Origin: JADJXM01 sp937967285 | Lineage (GTDB): Bacteria; Acidobacteriota; Blastocatellia; RBC074 | Reading direction: 5' to 3' | NCBI GenBank assembly: GCA_050249535.1 | Contig: JBFWQI010000027.1 | Span: forward strand, 1 to 64,000 | Length of the DNA stretch: 64,000 nt | Shown: positions 36,904-46,826 of the stretch, in pieces | Position numbering within the stretch: the stretch's first letter is position 1 | Layout: every line of letters begins with the position of its first letter | The notes under the pieces: generated by a model | Told to the model about the DNA's origin: nothing | The model's input: the letters and a program-made list of their open reading frames with translations, nothing else | Database searches by the model: none | Position numbers and translations under genes: made by a program

Positions 36904-37686
36904 ATGATCACTCTCCTGACGGATTTCGGCCAATCTGATTACTTCGTGCCGGCGGTCAAGGGGAGAATCCTTTCGATCAATCCAGCCGCGAGAATCATCG
37001 ATCTGACTCACGAGATAACGCCGCAGGACATCAGAGCCGCCGCCTTCACGCTGGGGGCCTGTTACGCTGATTTCCCCGAGGGAACGATCCACGTCGCGGT
37101 GGTCGATCCGGGAGTCGGTTCCGAACGCGCCGCAATCATCGTCGAAACGCCGCGTTACCGCTTCGTCGGGCCGGACAACGGCATCTTCAGCTTCATCTAT
37201 TCCCGCGAACCTGACAGTCGTGCATACCTGATCGCGAATCCGAAATATCAGCGCCGGACCCGGAGCGAGACATTTCACGGAAGGGACGTCTTCGCTCCGG
37301 CGGCGGCGCATCTTTCGCTCGGCGTGCCGGCATCGGAGATGGGCGGGCGGATGGCGCAGCCGGTCGCCTTCAGCGTTCCAGCGCCGAAGCCTGCCGGGGA
37401 CGCGCGGATGATCGAAGGCGCGATCCTGCACATCGACAGATTCGGCAACATCATCACCAATTTCACTGAAGGCGAGCTGAGCTCCGATGAGGCATCCGGT
37501 CGGGTCTTTCTGATCGGCGGTCATACGGTCTCCCGGTTCGGCAGCCATTTCGCAGCGGCCGGCCATGAGCTGATCGCTTATCCCGGCAGCGCCGGTTACT
37601 GGGAGATCGCTCTCTGGTGCGACTCGGCAGCCGACCGGCTCGGAGTCCGCCCCGGCGATCCGGTCCATCTACGCCTCGCCGACTGA
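36904..37686 (+). CDS. SAM hydroxide adenosyltransferase (SAM hydrolase), DUF62
   Basis: The 260-residue protein belongs to the SAM-dependent halogenase/hydrolase family: TLLTDFGQSDYFV at the start, DLTHEITPQDIRAAA, HVAVVDPGVGSERAAI and FVGPDNGIFSFI, with a second domain containing IDRFGNIITNF. In related fluorinases and chlorinases a halide attacks SAM. Standard bacterial members such as this one, far from any halogenation cluster, usually cleave SAM to adenosine and methionine. It begins 59 bases after the previous gene and overlaps no neighbour; folP starts 27 bases downstream. Confidence 0.88.
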   Translation: MITLLTDFGQSDYFVPAVKGRILSINPAARIIDLTHEITPQDIRAAAFTLGACYADFPEGTIHVAVVDPGVGSERAAIIVETPRYRFVGPDNGIFSFIYSREPDSRAYLIANPKYQRRTRSETFHGRDVFAPAAAHLSLGVPASEMGGRMAQPVAFSVPAPKPAGDARMIEGAILHIDRFGNIITNFTEGELSSDEASGRVFLIGGHTVSRFGSHFAAAGHELIAYPGSAGYWEIALWCDSAADRLGVRPGDPVHLRLAD

Positions 37687-37713
37687 TACGGCCGGCGGAT
37701 CGAGGTCTTTCGT

Positions 37714-38568
37714 TTGAAACTGATCAGGAGCGAACTGGATATCGAACGCCGCGTCGGCGTGATGGGCATCCTCAACGTGACGCCGGACTCATTCTCTGAC
37801 GGCGGAAGGTATGAGACGGTCGACAGAGCAGTCGATCGCGCCCTCGAGATGGAGGCCGAGGGCGCGGACCTGATCGACATCGGCGGAGAATCGACACGGC
37901 CCGGCGCCGATCCCGTCAGCATCGAGACCGAATTGTCGCGGGTCCTTCCCGTCATCGAACGGCTCAACGGCAGTCTCGGAATTCCGATCTCGATCGACAC
38001 GACCAAATCGGAGGTCGCGACACGGGCAGTAGCAGCCGGCGCCGAGATGATCAACGATATCTCGGGGCTGAGATTCGATCCGGATCTCGCGTCTGTCGCG
38101 GCAGAGACGGGCGCCGCGCTGGTGCTCATGCATTCCCGCGGGACTCCAGGGACGATGCAGAAGCTCCCGCCCGTCGAGGATATCCTGGACGAGATCACCG
38201 TGTTTTTCGATTCGGCCGTCAATTTGGCCCTTGCCCGCGGAGTCGAGCGCAACAAGCTGATCCTCGATCCGGGCATCGGCTTCGGCAAGACCCCTGATCA
38301 GAACCTTCAGCTGATCAACGGGATCGACCGGTTGAGCGAACGGTTCGGCCTGCCGGTGCTGCTCGGGCCGTCGCGCAAATCGTTCATTCCCCGAACCCTC
38401 GATTCGCGACTCGAGGGCCTGCGCCGGTTTCCCGATCGCGAGAGACTGGCCGGCACCGCCGCTGCCGTTGCGATCGGCGTAGAGCGCGGCGCGCGCATCG
38501 TGCGCGTCCATGATGTCGTCGAAATGGTCGCCGTCGTCCGCCTCACTGAAGCGATGCTCGGCGCCTGA
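37714..38568 (+). CDS. folP: Dihydropteroate synthase
   Basis: From TTG 37714 the protein has 284 residues. The pterin-binding motif GVMGILNVTPDSFSDGGRY is near residue 12, followed by GADLIDIGGESTRPGADPVS. Also seen are ISIDTTKSEVA, MINDISGLRFDPDL, VLMHSRGTPGTMQ, LILDPGIGFGKTPDQNLQLI and VLLGPSRKSFI, all typical of DHPS. It joins pterin pyrophosphate to p-aminobenzoate in folate synthesis. The family hallmarks are complete. The gene sits 27 bases behind the SAM hydrolase gene on the same strand, so the two may be co-transcribed. Confidence 0.95.
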   Translation: MKLIRSELDIERRVGVMGILNVTPDSFSDGGRYETVDRAVDRALEMEAEGADLIDIGGESTRPGADPVSIETELSRVLPVIERLNGSLGIPISIDTTKSEVATRAVAAGAEMINDISGLRFDPDLASVAAETGAALVLMHSRGTPGTMQKLPPVEDILDEITVFFDSAVNLALARGVERNKLILDPGIGFGKTPDQNLQLINGIDRLSERFGLPVLLGPSRKSFIPRTLDSRLEGLRRFPDRERLAGTAAAVAIGVERGARIVRVHDVVEMVAVVRLTEAMLGA

Positions 38569-38678
38569 CGGGTTCAGTTTGCGCGCTTTCTTTGCTAACA
38601 TTAACCGATTCGTCTGTCCGCGCGGCTTTCCACTTCGCGAAAGGCCGAAGTTATTCAATCCCTGCTCCGGAGTTACAT

Positions 38679-39302
38679 ATGAAGGAAAAGATGCGGCTTC
38701 GCATAACCAGGATGATCATTCCGGCGCTCGCGCTGAGCCTTGTCTCGATCGGCGTTGCGCTGGCGGCCGCCGATGCGCTCGGCATTCGTCAGGCGCGCGA
38801 CGTTCTGAGGAAGATCGCCGGCGCAAACCTCAGCTCGGATCAGGTACGGATCAAAAATATCTCGTCCGGAGTCGGCTCAGGCGGCGTCATCGTCGTGGCT
38901 CAGATCGAGACGGCCTTCAGAATGGTTCAGGACGGCAGGGACTGGAAAGTCGCTGAGGTCCGTCTGGGCGACCGGCAATGGGAATCGTTCGAGCTGATCG
39001 AAGAGGCGGTCCGTCGCGAGAAGGAACGCCGCACAACCGCAATTATGAAAAAGATCGAGCAGGCGATCGATTCATATCGCCGCGATCGAGGCGTCTACAT
39101 GGACGCGGACGATATCGGAGAACTGCTGGACTACATTTCGCCGGCCTATCTGAGCGCGCCCGATAGGTTCGATCTGTGGGGCGAGCAGTTCGAGTTCAAG
39201 GGCTCGCGCGACCGCTACCGCCTCGTCTCGCGCGGGGCCGACCGCCGGAAGGATACCGCCGACGATCTGATCGTCGAAAATTCATCCCGCGCGTCGGAAT
39301 GA
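38679..39302 (+). CDS. Membrane-anchored protein with T2SS GspG-like C-terminal domain
   Basis: From ATG 38679 (GGAG seven bases upstream) the 207-residue protein has an N-terminal membrane or signal segment (MIIPALALSLVSIGVALAAA), a region with predicted helix (residues 40-110) and a C-terminal stretch ERRTTAIMKKIEQAIDSYRRDRGVYM followed by DLWGEQFEFKGSRDRYRLVSRGADRRKDTADDLIVE. That C-terminal segment resembles the pseudopilin GspG family (WGxxFxY...SxGADxxxGTxDDI). It has no prepilin peptidase motif at the N-terminus, so it is probably not a true pseudopilin. Two genes of unknown function with a membrane protein and TPRs follow in series. Confidence 0.7.
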   Translation: MKEKMRLRITRMIIPALALSLVSIGVALAAADALGIRQARDVLRKIAGANLSSDQVRIKNISSGVGSGGVIVVAQIETAFRMVQDGRDWKVAEVRLGDRQWESFELIEEAVRREKERRTTAIMKKIEQAIDSYRRDRGVYMDADDIGELLDYISPAYLSAPDRFDLWGEQFEFKGSRDRYRLVSRGADRRKDTADDLIVENSSRASE

Positions 39303-39334
39303 TCGACAATAAGTAAAGATTCGGAGAACAGCAT

Positions 39335-39811
39335 ATGCAATACATCGCGACGGAGGTTCAGAAGCTGATCGATCAGCGATATCGACTGACGGTCATGATC
39401 GTCGCAGTATTTTTCATTTCAGTGATCGTCTTCATGCTCGTCGGGCGTGTCGTCACCCCCGGCGAATCGACTCCCGGAAGCGAAAAATGGGGGCAGACGA
39501 TCTATTCGATAGTGATTGTGCTGGGCGTGATCACCGTCGCGCTTCGGCGGATCCTCATGTCGAGGATGCTCATGTCGCAGGCGGCGGCCGGCGGAGCAGG
39601 GGCGATTCTTCGCCAGATGAGCACCATCTCGATCATCGGAGCGGCGATGGGCGAGGCCACGGCGATCATCGGCCTGGTCGCATATCTGCTGACCGCCGAT
39701 TATCAGTACAGTTGGCGACTCGGGGCCGTCGGGCTGTTTCTTATCCTTTACAGCTTCCCGCGCCGGGGCGAATGGGTACGCAAAGTTATCGAGTATTCGA
39801 GCGAAAAATAA
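39335..39811 (+). CDS. Small membrane protein of unknown function
   Basis: This 158-residue protein is mostly hydrophobic, with four likely transmembrane segments: around residues 19-37 (LTVMIVAVFFISVIVFMLVG), 55-70 (TIYSIVIVLGVITVAL), 95-115 (ISIIGAAMGEATAIIGLVAYLL) and 128-143 (GAVGLFLILYSFPR). The N-terminus (MQYIATEVQKLIDQRYR) is inside by charge. I recognise no family. It lies 32 bases after the GspG-like gene and 18 bases before a large TPR gene, so the three probably form one unit. Confidence 0.65.
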   Translation: MQYIATEVQKLIDQRYRLTVMIVAVFFISVIVFMLVGRVVTPGESTPGSEKWGQTIYSIVIVLGVITVALRRILMSRMLMSQAAAGGAGAILRQMSTISIIGAAMGEATAIIGLVAYLLTADYQYSWRLGAVGLFLILYSFPRRGEWVRKVIEYSSEK

Positions 39812-39829
39812 CCGAGAGAATTTCACAGC

Positions 39830-41908
39830 ATGACCAACTACAGGCACAGCGCCGGACTGATCGTTGCGGCAATACTGATCGGGACTTTTCTGACGACGGT
39901 GCGGGCGGCGGGTCAGAATCCGCCGCCGCCGCCGCCTCCGCCGAAGCAGGTCGAACCGCCGACCCGGGAGCAGCGGATCGAGGCCTATCTTTCATATCTC
40001 GAGGCGCAGCGGTTAAAGGGCGAGGCGCAGAAGCAGCGCAGCGCAAAGCTCCTCGAATCGGCGATCTCGAAGCTGAGGGAGACGATCAAGCTCGACCCTT
40101 CATCTGCCGAGCCGCACGTCGATCTCGGCGAACTCTATTTCTTCTATCTCTCGCGGCGGGATATCGCGGAGATCGAGGCGCTTCAGGCCGTCAGGCTCGA
40201 ACCCGAGAACGTCAACGCTCACATGCTGCTGGCGCGGCTTTCGGTGACGGCGTGGAAGACCGAGAACGCCAGCCGCCAGCAGTATCTCGACCGCGCGATC
40301 CGCGAGTACGAGCGAGTGGCCGAACTCGATCCGGGACGGACCGAGGCCTGGGCCATGCTCTCAGAGCTCTACCAGAACAGGAATCTGATCGACAAGCAGA
40401 TCCATGCGCTGGAGAAATGGACCGGCGCTCCGCTGGCCACGGACGAATTCTTCTACCGCTGGCTGATGAACGGAAGCCTGTCGCCGGACAATGCTTATCT
40501 GCAGCTCTCGCGACTCTATCTCAGCAAGTCGAATGAGGATCAGGCGATCGAAGCCGCGCGCACGGCCTACATGATGGATCCGGATTCGAACGAGAACGCG
40601 CGCAACCTGATCAACATTCTTCGTGCCGTCAGCGATCGCGAAACCGAACTGAAAGTCTACGCCCAGCTCTTCAAGGGGCAGGTCGTGCCGGTCCTCATGA
40701 TCGGCTACGGATCATCGCTTGTCCGCGCAGGGATGTACGACGAGGCCGCCAGGCAGTTGAGCGAGTATGTCAAGCTCGATCCTTCGAACGCCAGCGCTCT
40801 CGGACTGCTCTCGATCGCACAGCGCAGATCGGGACGTCGTCAGCAGGCGGTCGATACCCTCAAGCTGGGGATGACGCGCGTCGAGGTCGGAACCCGGATC
40901 GATCTGATGGTCGCGCTGGCAGAGACTTACGAGGAGCTCGGCCGGGATGAAGATGCGCTTGGCGAATACGAGAAAGCGCTCGACTCCATTCTGAGCAAGG
41001 GCGCGCTGACGCCGGTCAACACGCCGCTCTTCAGCGAGGTGGTGACACGGCTGGCCAGGGTCTGCCGTCGGAATTCCGATCCGGCGCGGCTGCAGAAAGC
41101 CATCGCCCGCGCACGCCAGGCAGTGGATGAACACGATTCGCTGCTCGATATGCTGGAGATCGAGAATCTGCGGGAGGAGGGCAAGACCACGCAGGCGCTC
41201 GATGCCGCGCTCGCCGCCGCGCGGCGTTATCCCGACGATCGTGCGGTCAAATTCACGCACGCGCTCATCCTGGCAGATCTCAGAAAGTTCGATGAGAGCA
41301 CCGATCTGCTCAACCGGATGATCCGTGAGACGCCCGAAAGCCGGCTCGATGACGCATCGGTGAGGATCATCCTGAGCGGAGTTCTGCTTCAGAGCGGGGA
41401 TCTCGCCGGCGCTGAAAAAGCCATCCGCAGATCGATCGCCGACAACCCGGACAACCCCGACGCAGTGGTTCAGCTGAGTTCAGTTCTGGAACGCGCCGGG
41501 AAGGTCGATGAGGCGGAAAAAGTGCTCAAGGATCTCATCAGGATCGATCCCGGCAATGCCACCGCGCTCAATAATCTTGGTTACTTCCTGGTGGAACGCG
41601 GAAACGGCTTCGATGAAGCCGTCCGTCTGATCGAGAAGGCGGTCATGATCGAGCCGATCAACGGCAGCTTCCTCGACAGCCTCGGCTGGGCCTACTTCAA
41701 GGCGGGAAGAAAGACTGATGCGCTCCAGACGCTCGAGAAAGCGCTCAGATACTCTCGTCGCAATCCGACAATCCATGAGCATCTGGGCGATGTGCTGAGA
41801 GATATGGGGCAGATCGACCGGGCTCGTATCCAGTGGGAACAGGCGATCAAGTATTCGATCGAGGATGACGTCATCGCCCGGATCAGGGTCAAACTGAACA
41901 AACAGTGA
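39830..41908 (+). CDS. Secreted TPR protein
   Basis: The 692-residue protein begins with a signal peptide (MTNYRHSAGLIVAAILIGTFLTT) and a PPPPPPPP linker. From about residue 70 to the end it is a long series of TPR units, for example LLESAISKLRETIKLDPSSAEPHVDLGELYF, AIEAARTAYMMDPDSNENARNLI and EKAVMIEPINGSFLDSLGWAYFKAG. Such exported TPR superhelices bind peptide segments or chaperone outer-membrane and secreted proteins. There is no enzymatic domain. It follows a membrane-protein gene by 18 bases and precedes ispE by only 7 bases, so it is probably co-transcribed with both. Confidence 0.85.
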   Translation: MTNYRHSAGLIVAAILIGTFLTTVRAAGQNPPPPPPPPKQVEPPTREQRIEAYLSYLEAQRLKGEAQKQRSAKLLESAISKLRETIKLDPSSAEPHVDLGELYFFYLSRRDIAEIEALQAVRLEPENVNAHMLLARLSVTAWKTENASRQQYLDRAIREYERVAELDPGRTEAWAMLSELYQNRNLIDKQIHALEKWTGAPLATDEFFYRWLMNGSLSPDNAYLQLSRLYLSKSNEDQAIEAARTAYMMDPDSNENARNLINILRAVSDRETELKVYAQLFKGQVVPVLMIGYGSSLVRAGMYDEAARQLSEYVKLDPSNASALGLLSIAQRRSGRRQQAVDTLKLGMTRVEVGTRIDLMVALAETYEELGRDEDALGEYEKALDSILSKGALTPVNTPLFSEVVTRLARVCRRNSDPARLQKAIARARQAVDEHDSLLDMLEIENLREEGKTTQALDAALAAARRYPDDRAVKFTHALILADLRKFDESTDLLNRMIRETPESRLDDASVRIILSGVLLQSGDLAGAEKAIRRSIADNPDNPDAVVQLSSVLERAGKVDEAEKVLKDLIRIDPGNATALNNLGYFLVERGNGFDEAVRLIEKAVMIEPINGSFLDSLGWAYFKAGRKTDALQTLEKALRYSRRNPTIHEHLGDVLRDMGQIDRARIQWEQAIKYSIEDDVIARIRVKLNKQ

Positions 41909-41915
41909 GCGCTGC

Positions 41916-42860
41916 ATGACAACCCTGATCGTTCCTTCCTACGCCAAGATCAACTGGACGCTCGAGATCCTCGGGCGCCGTCCCGACGGATACCACGAAC
42001 TGCGGACGCTCCTTCAGACGATCAGCCTGCGCGACCGCCTGACCTTCACCGATGCGGAAGACGGGATCGAACTCGCGACCGACGATCCGCAACTGCCCGC
42101 TGACAGGTCGAATCTGGTCTGGCGCGCGGCCAGCTCTCTGCTCGAACTGACAGGCGTGCGCCGGGGCGCCGGAATATCGATCGAAAAACGGATCCCGATG
42201 GGAGCGGGTCTCGGCGGCGGGAGCAGCAATGCCGCGGTAACGCTTCTCGCGCTCAACCGGCTGTGGGGTACCCGCCTTGATCTGCCCGCGCTTCACCGCC
42301 TCGCCGCAAAGCTCGGCTCGGACGTCCCGTTCTTTCTGACCGGAGGCACCGGTCTCGGCGTCGGCCGCGGAGAAGAGGTCTATCCCGTCGCGGATATCAA
42401 TGAGGAACACATCCTGCTGGTCAATCCGGGACTCCATATCCCGACCGCCGAGGTATATTCCGGGCTGCCTCCGGAGTTGACAAACCCGGAACCGCTCGCT
42501 AAGATGCCTCTTTCTCTTGAGGCCGCTCATGCCGCCGTACAGGTGGGGATCGGCGGTGCCGGGCGGATCATCCCCTTTCTGCACAATGATCTGGAAATTC
42601 CGGTGCTTCGAAAGTACTCCGTCATGCCGGAGATACGGACACGACTCCGGGATTCGGGTGCTTCGGGCGTCCTGATGTCGGGCAGCGGCTCGACGGTTTT
42701 CGCGATCTTTGACAGTGAGGAGGCATGTTCCGCTGCCGCGGAAGAGATGCCGGGGTTCGGATGGTGGTGCGCCAGAGTGCGCACGCTCGACCGACGCCGG
42801 TACCAGTCAGAAATCGATCGCGCGATCAATGCAATCCAGGGGACACGGAATCCTCTGTAA
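41916..42860 (+). CDS. ispE: 4-diphosphocytidyl-2-C-methyl-D-erythritol kinase
   Basis: The 314-residue protein is a GHMP kinase: SYAKINWTLEILGRRPDGYHELRTLLQTISL at the start, and the ATP-binding PMGAGLGGGSSNAAV motif (residues about 90-105). The C-terminal SGSGSTVFAIF (GHMP third motif) is present. It phosphorylates the 2-hydroxyl of the cytidylylated intermediate in the non-mevalonate isoprenoid pathway. It begins 8 bases after the TPR gene. The length is a little above the usual 280-300 residues because of a short C-terminal tail. Confidence 0.94.
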   Translation: MTTLIVPSYAKINWTLEILGRRPDGYHELRTLLQTISLRDRLTFTDAEDGIELATDDPQLPADRSNLVWRAASSLLELTGVRRGAGISIEKRIPMGAGLGGGSSNAAVTLLALNRLWGTRLDLPALHRLAAKLGSDVPFFLTGGTGLGVGRGEEVYPVADINEEHILLVNPGLHIPTAEVYSGLPPELTNPEPLAKMPLSLEAAHAAVQVGIGGAGRIIPFLHNDLEIPVLRKYSVMPEIRTRLRDSGASGVLMSGSGSTVFAIFDSEEACSAAAEEMPGFGWWCARVRTLDRRRYQSEIDRAINAIQGTRNPL

Positions 42861-42879
42861 TGCCGCTTGAAAGATTTTA

Positions 42880-42955
<76 letters not shown>

Positions 42956-42956
42956 G

Positions 42957-43010
<54 letters not shown>

Positions 43011-43044
43011 AAGACATCCGCAGCGGTGAGGGCTGACAGCAGCA

Positions 43045-43992
<948 letters not shown>

Positions 43993-44028
43993 TCAATTTT
44001 CGTAATGTTCCGATTTTGGAGTTAGTTT

Positions 44029-44670
44029 ATGAGCGTAGACAACCAGATTTTACTGAACGCCACGAAGCGTGACGATCGCGGCAAGAACGCGATGAAGCGG
44101 ATGCGCGCCGCCGGGCTCGTCCCGGTCACCGTTTACGGCGGAGGCCAGGATGCAGCCAGTTCGTCGATCGTCAAGCGCGAATTCGCCGCGCTGGTCCGGG
44201 CGCACGGCCGCAACAAGATCATTTCGCTCAACCTCGACGGCGCTGTGACGCCGGTCAAGGTGGCTGAGCTGCAGCTCGATCCCGTCAAGGGGACGCTGAT
44301 GCACATCGATCTGGTCAGGATCTCGATGACTGAGAAGACCAACTTCGATGTCCCTGTCCACCTGACCGGAGAATCCGACGGCGTCAAGACTTTCGGCGGA
44401 GTGCTCGATCACGTCACCCACACTCTGACGATCCGCTGCCTGCCGGGAGACCTGCCGGAGCAGATCACGGTCGACGTGACGCCGCTCGGAATCGGCACGC
44501 ACATCAGCGTCAAGGATCTCCAGCTCGGCGACAAGGTCGAGGTCGTCAACGATCCGGATACCGTCATCTGCACGGTCGCCGCTCCGCGCGTTGCCGATGA
44601 GACGGCCGAAGCAGGCGAATCGTCCGCCGAACCGGAAGTGATCAAGAAGGGCAAGTCCGAGGAGGAATAA
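44029..44670 (+). CDS. rplY: 50S ribosomal protein L25 (Ctc type)
   Basis: The 213-residue protein begins VDNQILLNATKRDDRGKNAMKRMRAAGLVP VTVYGG, the L25 N-terminal fold. The C-terminal TL5/Ctc domain follows (NFDVPVHLTGESDGVKTFGG, LTIRCLPGDLPEQITVDVTPLGIGTHI). The acidic tail (AGESSAEPEVIKKGKSEEE) is a usual extension. L25 binds 5S rRNA. The order rplY-pth, with 23 bases between, is widely conserved. Confidence 0.93.
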   Translation: MSVDNQILLNATKRDDRGKNAMKRMRAAGLVPVTVYGGGQDAASSSIVKREFAALVRAHGRNKIISLNLDGAVTPVKVAELQLDPVKGTLMHIDLVRISMTEKTNFDVPVHLTGESDGVKTFGGVLDHVTHTLTIRCLPGDLPEQITVDVTPLGIGTHISVKDLQLGDKVEVVNDPDTVICTVAAPRVADETAEAGESSAEPEVIKKGKSEEE

Positions 44671-44693
44671 CCTCCCGCCTTCTTCCGTGACTT

Positions 44694-45254
44694 ATGTGGC
44701 TCATCGTCGGACTCGGCAATCCGGGGCCGAAATATGAAATGACCCGTCACAACTGCGGCTTCCTGGTGATCGACGATCTGGCCCGCAGGGCCGGCAGAGA
44801 TGTTCGGACCACGGAATGCCAGGCGCTCACCGGACGGATCGAGATCGGAGGACGGCCGGCTCTGCTGGTCAAGCCTCAGACCTTCATGAATCTGAGCGGC
44901 GTCTCGGTGGCAGGGTTGATGACGAAACACGGGATCGCGGATCCTTCGCGGGTGCTCGTGATCAGCGATGATCTGGCTCTTCCGTTCGGGCGCATCAGAG
45001 TCCGCCGCGGCGGCAGCGCCGGCGGTCATAACGGCCTGAAATCGATCATTGCACGACTCGGTACGCAGGATTTTCCGAGACTGCGGATGGGAATCGCTCC
45101 CGAGCATCCGATCGCCGATACGGCCTCGTTCGTGCTCGCCGAATTTCCACGACGCGACCGGGATGAACTCGATCGTATGATCGGGACAGCATCCGACGCG
45201 ATCGAAGATATTTTGACAAACGGCATCGACCAGACGATGTCGAAATATAACTGA
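44694..45254 (+). CDS. pth: Peptidyl-tRNA hydrolase
   Basis: The 186-residue protein starts MWLIVGLGNPGPKYEMTRHNCGFLVIDDLA, the family signature with active-site His in TRHNCG. KPQTFMNLSGVSV, VISDDLALPFGRIRVRRGGSAGGHNGLKSII and the MGI-P end are also present. It frees tRNA from stalled peptidyl-tRNA. It starts 24 bases after rplY, and rpsF follows 79 bases later. Confidence 0.95.
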   Translation: MWLIVGLGNPGPKYEMTRHNCGFLVIDDLARRAGRDVRTTECQALTGRIEIGGRPALLVKPQTFMNLSGVSVAGLMTKHGIADPSRVLVISDDLALPFGRIRVRRGGSAGGHNGLKSIIARLGTQDFPRLRMGIAPEHPIADTASFVLAEFPRRDRDELDRMIGTASDAIEDILTNGIDQTMSKYN

Positions 45255-45283
45255 AGCAGGACAACGCGTCCGCTTTTCTCCTT

Positions 45284-45308
45284 GCCTGAAGGCTTCGGGT
45301 CTTCAGGC
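45284..45308 (+). promoter_or_regulatory. Hairpin in the rpsF leader
   Basis: GCCTGAAG and CTTCAGGC flank a 9-base loop, 25 bases before the rpsF start. It may be a pth terminator or part of the S6:S18-binding leader known to regulate rpsF operons in many bacteria; I cannot match it to that motif by eye. Confidence 0.45.
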
Positions 45309-45333
45309 TTTATCAACCATAAGGAGGCCTCTT

Positions 45334-45834
<501 letters not shown>

Positions 45835-45849
45835 GAGAGGCAAAAAGAC

Positions 45850-46128
45850 ATGGCAAGATTCGACAGAGACAATGACGACAGGGGATCGAGGCCGGCCAGG
45901 ACGGGTCGGTCGGGTGGCGGACGGCGTCGCCGGACATCGAGGCTGACGGCTGAGAAGATCGACTACATCGACTACAAGGACGTCAAGCTGCTGCAGGCCT
46001 TCATCGCCGAGAACGGCAAGATCATGCCGCGGCGTCTGACGGGCGTCACCGCGTGGCAGCAGAGGAAGCTGACCGAGGCGATCAAGCGCGCACGGAACAT
46101 CGCGCTGCTGCCCTACACCAAATATTAA
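45850..46128 (+). CDS. rpsR: 30S ribosomal protein S18
   Basis: The 92-residue protein contains KIDYIDYKDVKLLQAFIAENGKIMPRRLTGVTAWQQRKLTEAIKRARNIALLPYT, the conserved S18 core. The N-terminus is a basic, glycine-arginine-rich extension without the zinc-binding cysteines found in some S18 proteins, so it is the C-minus type. AGGAG precedes the start. It lies 15 bases after the repeat and 46 bases before rplI. Confidence 0.95.
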   Translation: MARFDRDNDDRGSRPARTGRSGGGRRRRTSRLTAEKIDYIDYKDVKLLQAFIAENGKIMPRRLTGVTAWQQRKLTEAIKRARNIALLPYTKY

Positions 46129-46174
46129 GCTCGTCTTTGCTCCCGCGGGAGCGAAGTGAGAGGAGAGAAATATC

Positions 46175-46639
<465 letters not shown>

Positions 46640-46748
46640 TCGAGGCCGGCGAAGTCCGGCCGGAAAATTATTTCTTCTCTGGAATCAAGCCGATCCGGGG
46701 AGAAGCGCGCCGTTGTCTTGACGCGGTGTCGCGGTCGGTTAAGATGGA

Positions 46749-46792
46749 AGCGGAGTGATGAGCAATATCGCTCGTCACTCCGCTCTTTTTCT
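46749..46792 (+). terminator. Rho-independent terminator between rplI and dnaB
   Basis: AGCGGAGTGA and GAGC pair with GCTC and TCACTCCGCT around a 6-base loop, a 14-bp stem with one T-G pair, followed by CTTTTTCTC. It ends the rpsF-rpsR-rplI transcript. It overlaps the upstream end of the longest frame that could be read for dnaB, so the dnaB start must be at 46827 or later. Confidence 0.85.
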
Positions 46793-46826
46793 CTTCCGGA
46801 TCATCATTCAGAACAAGACCCTGAGA

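Noticed and set aside
46755..46826. A longer dnaB start at 46755
   Set aside because: This region is inside a strong terminator hairpin, and the resulting extra residues (MMSNIARHSALFLFRI) do not resemble DnaB.
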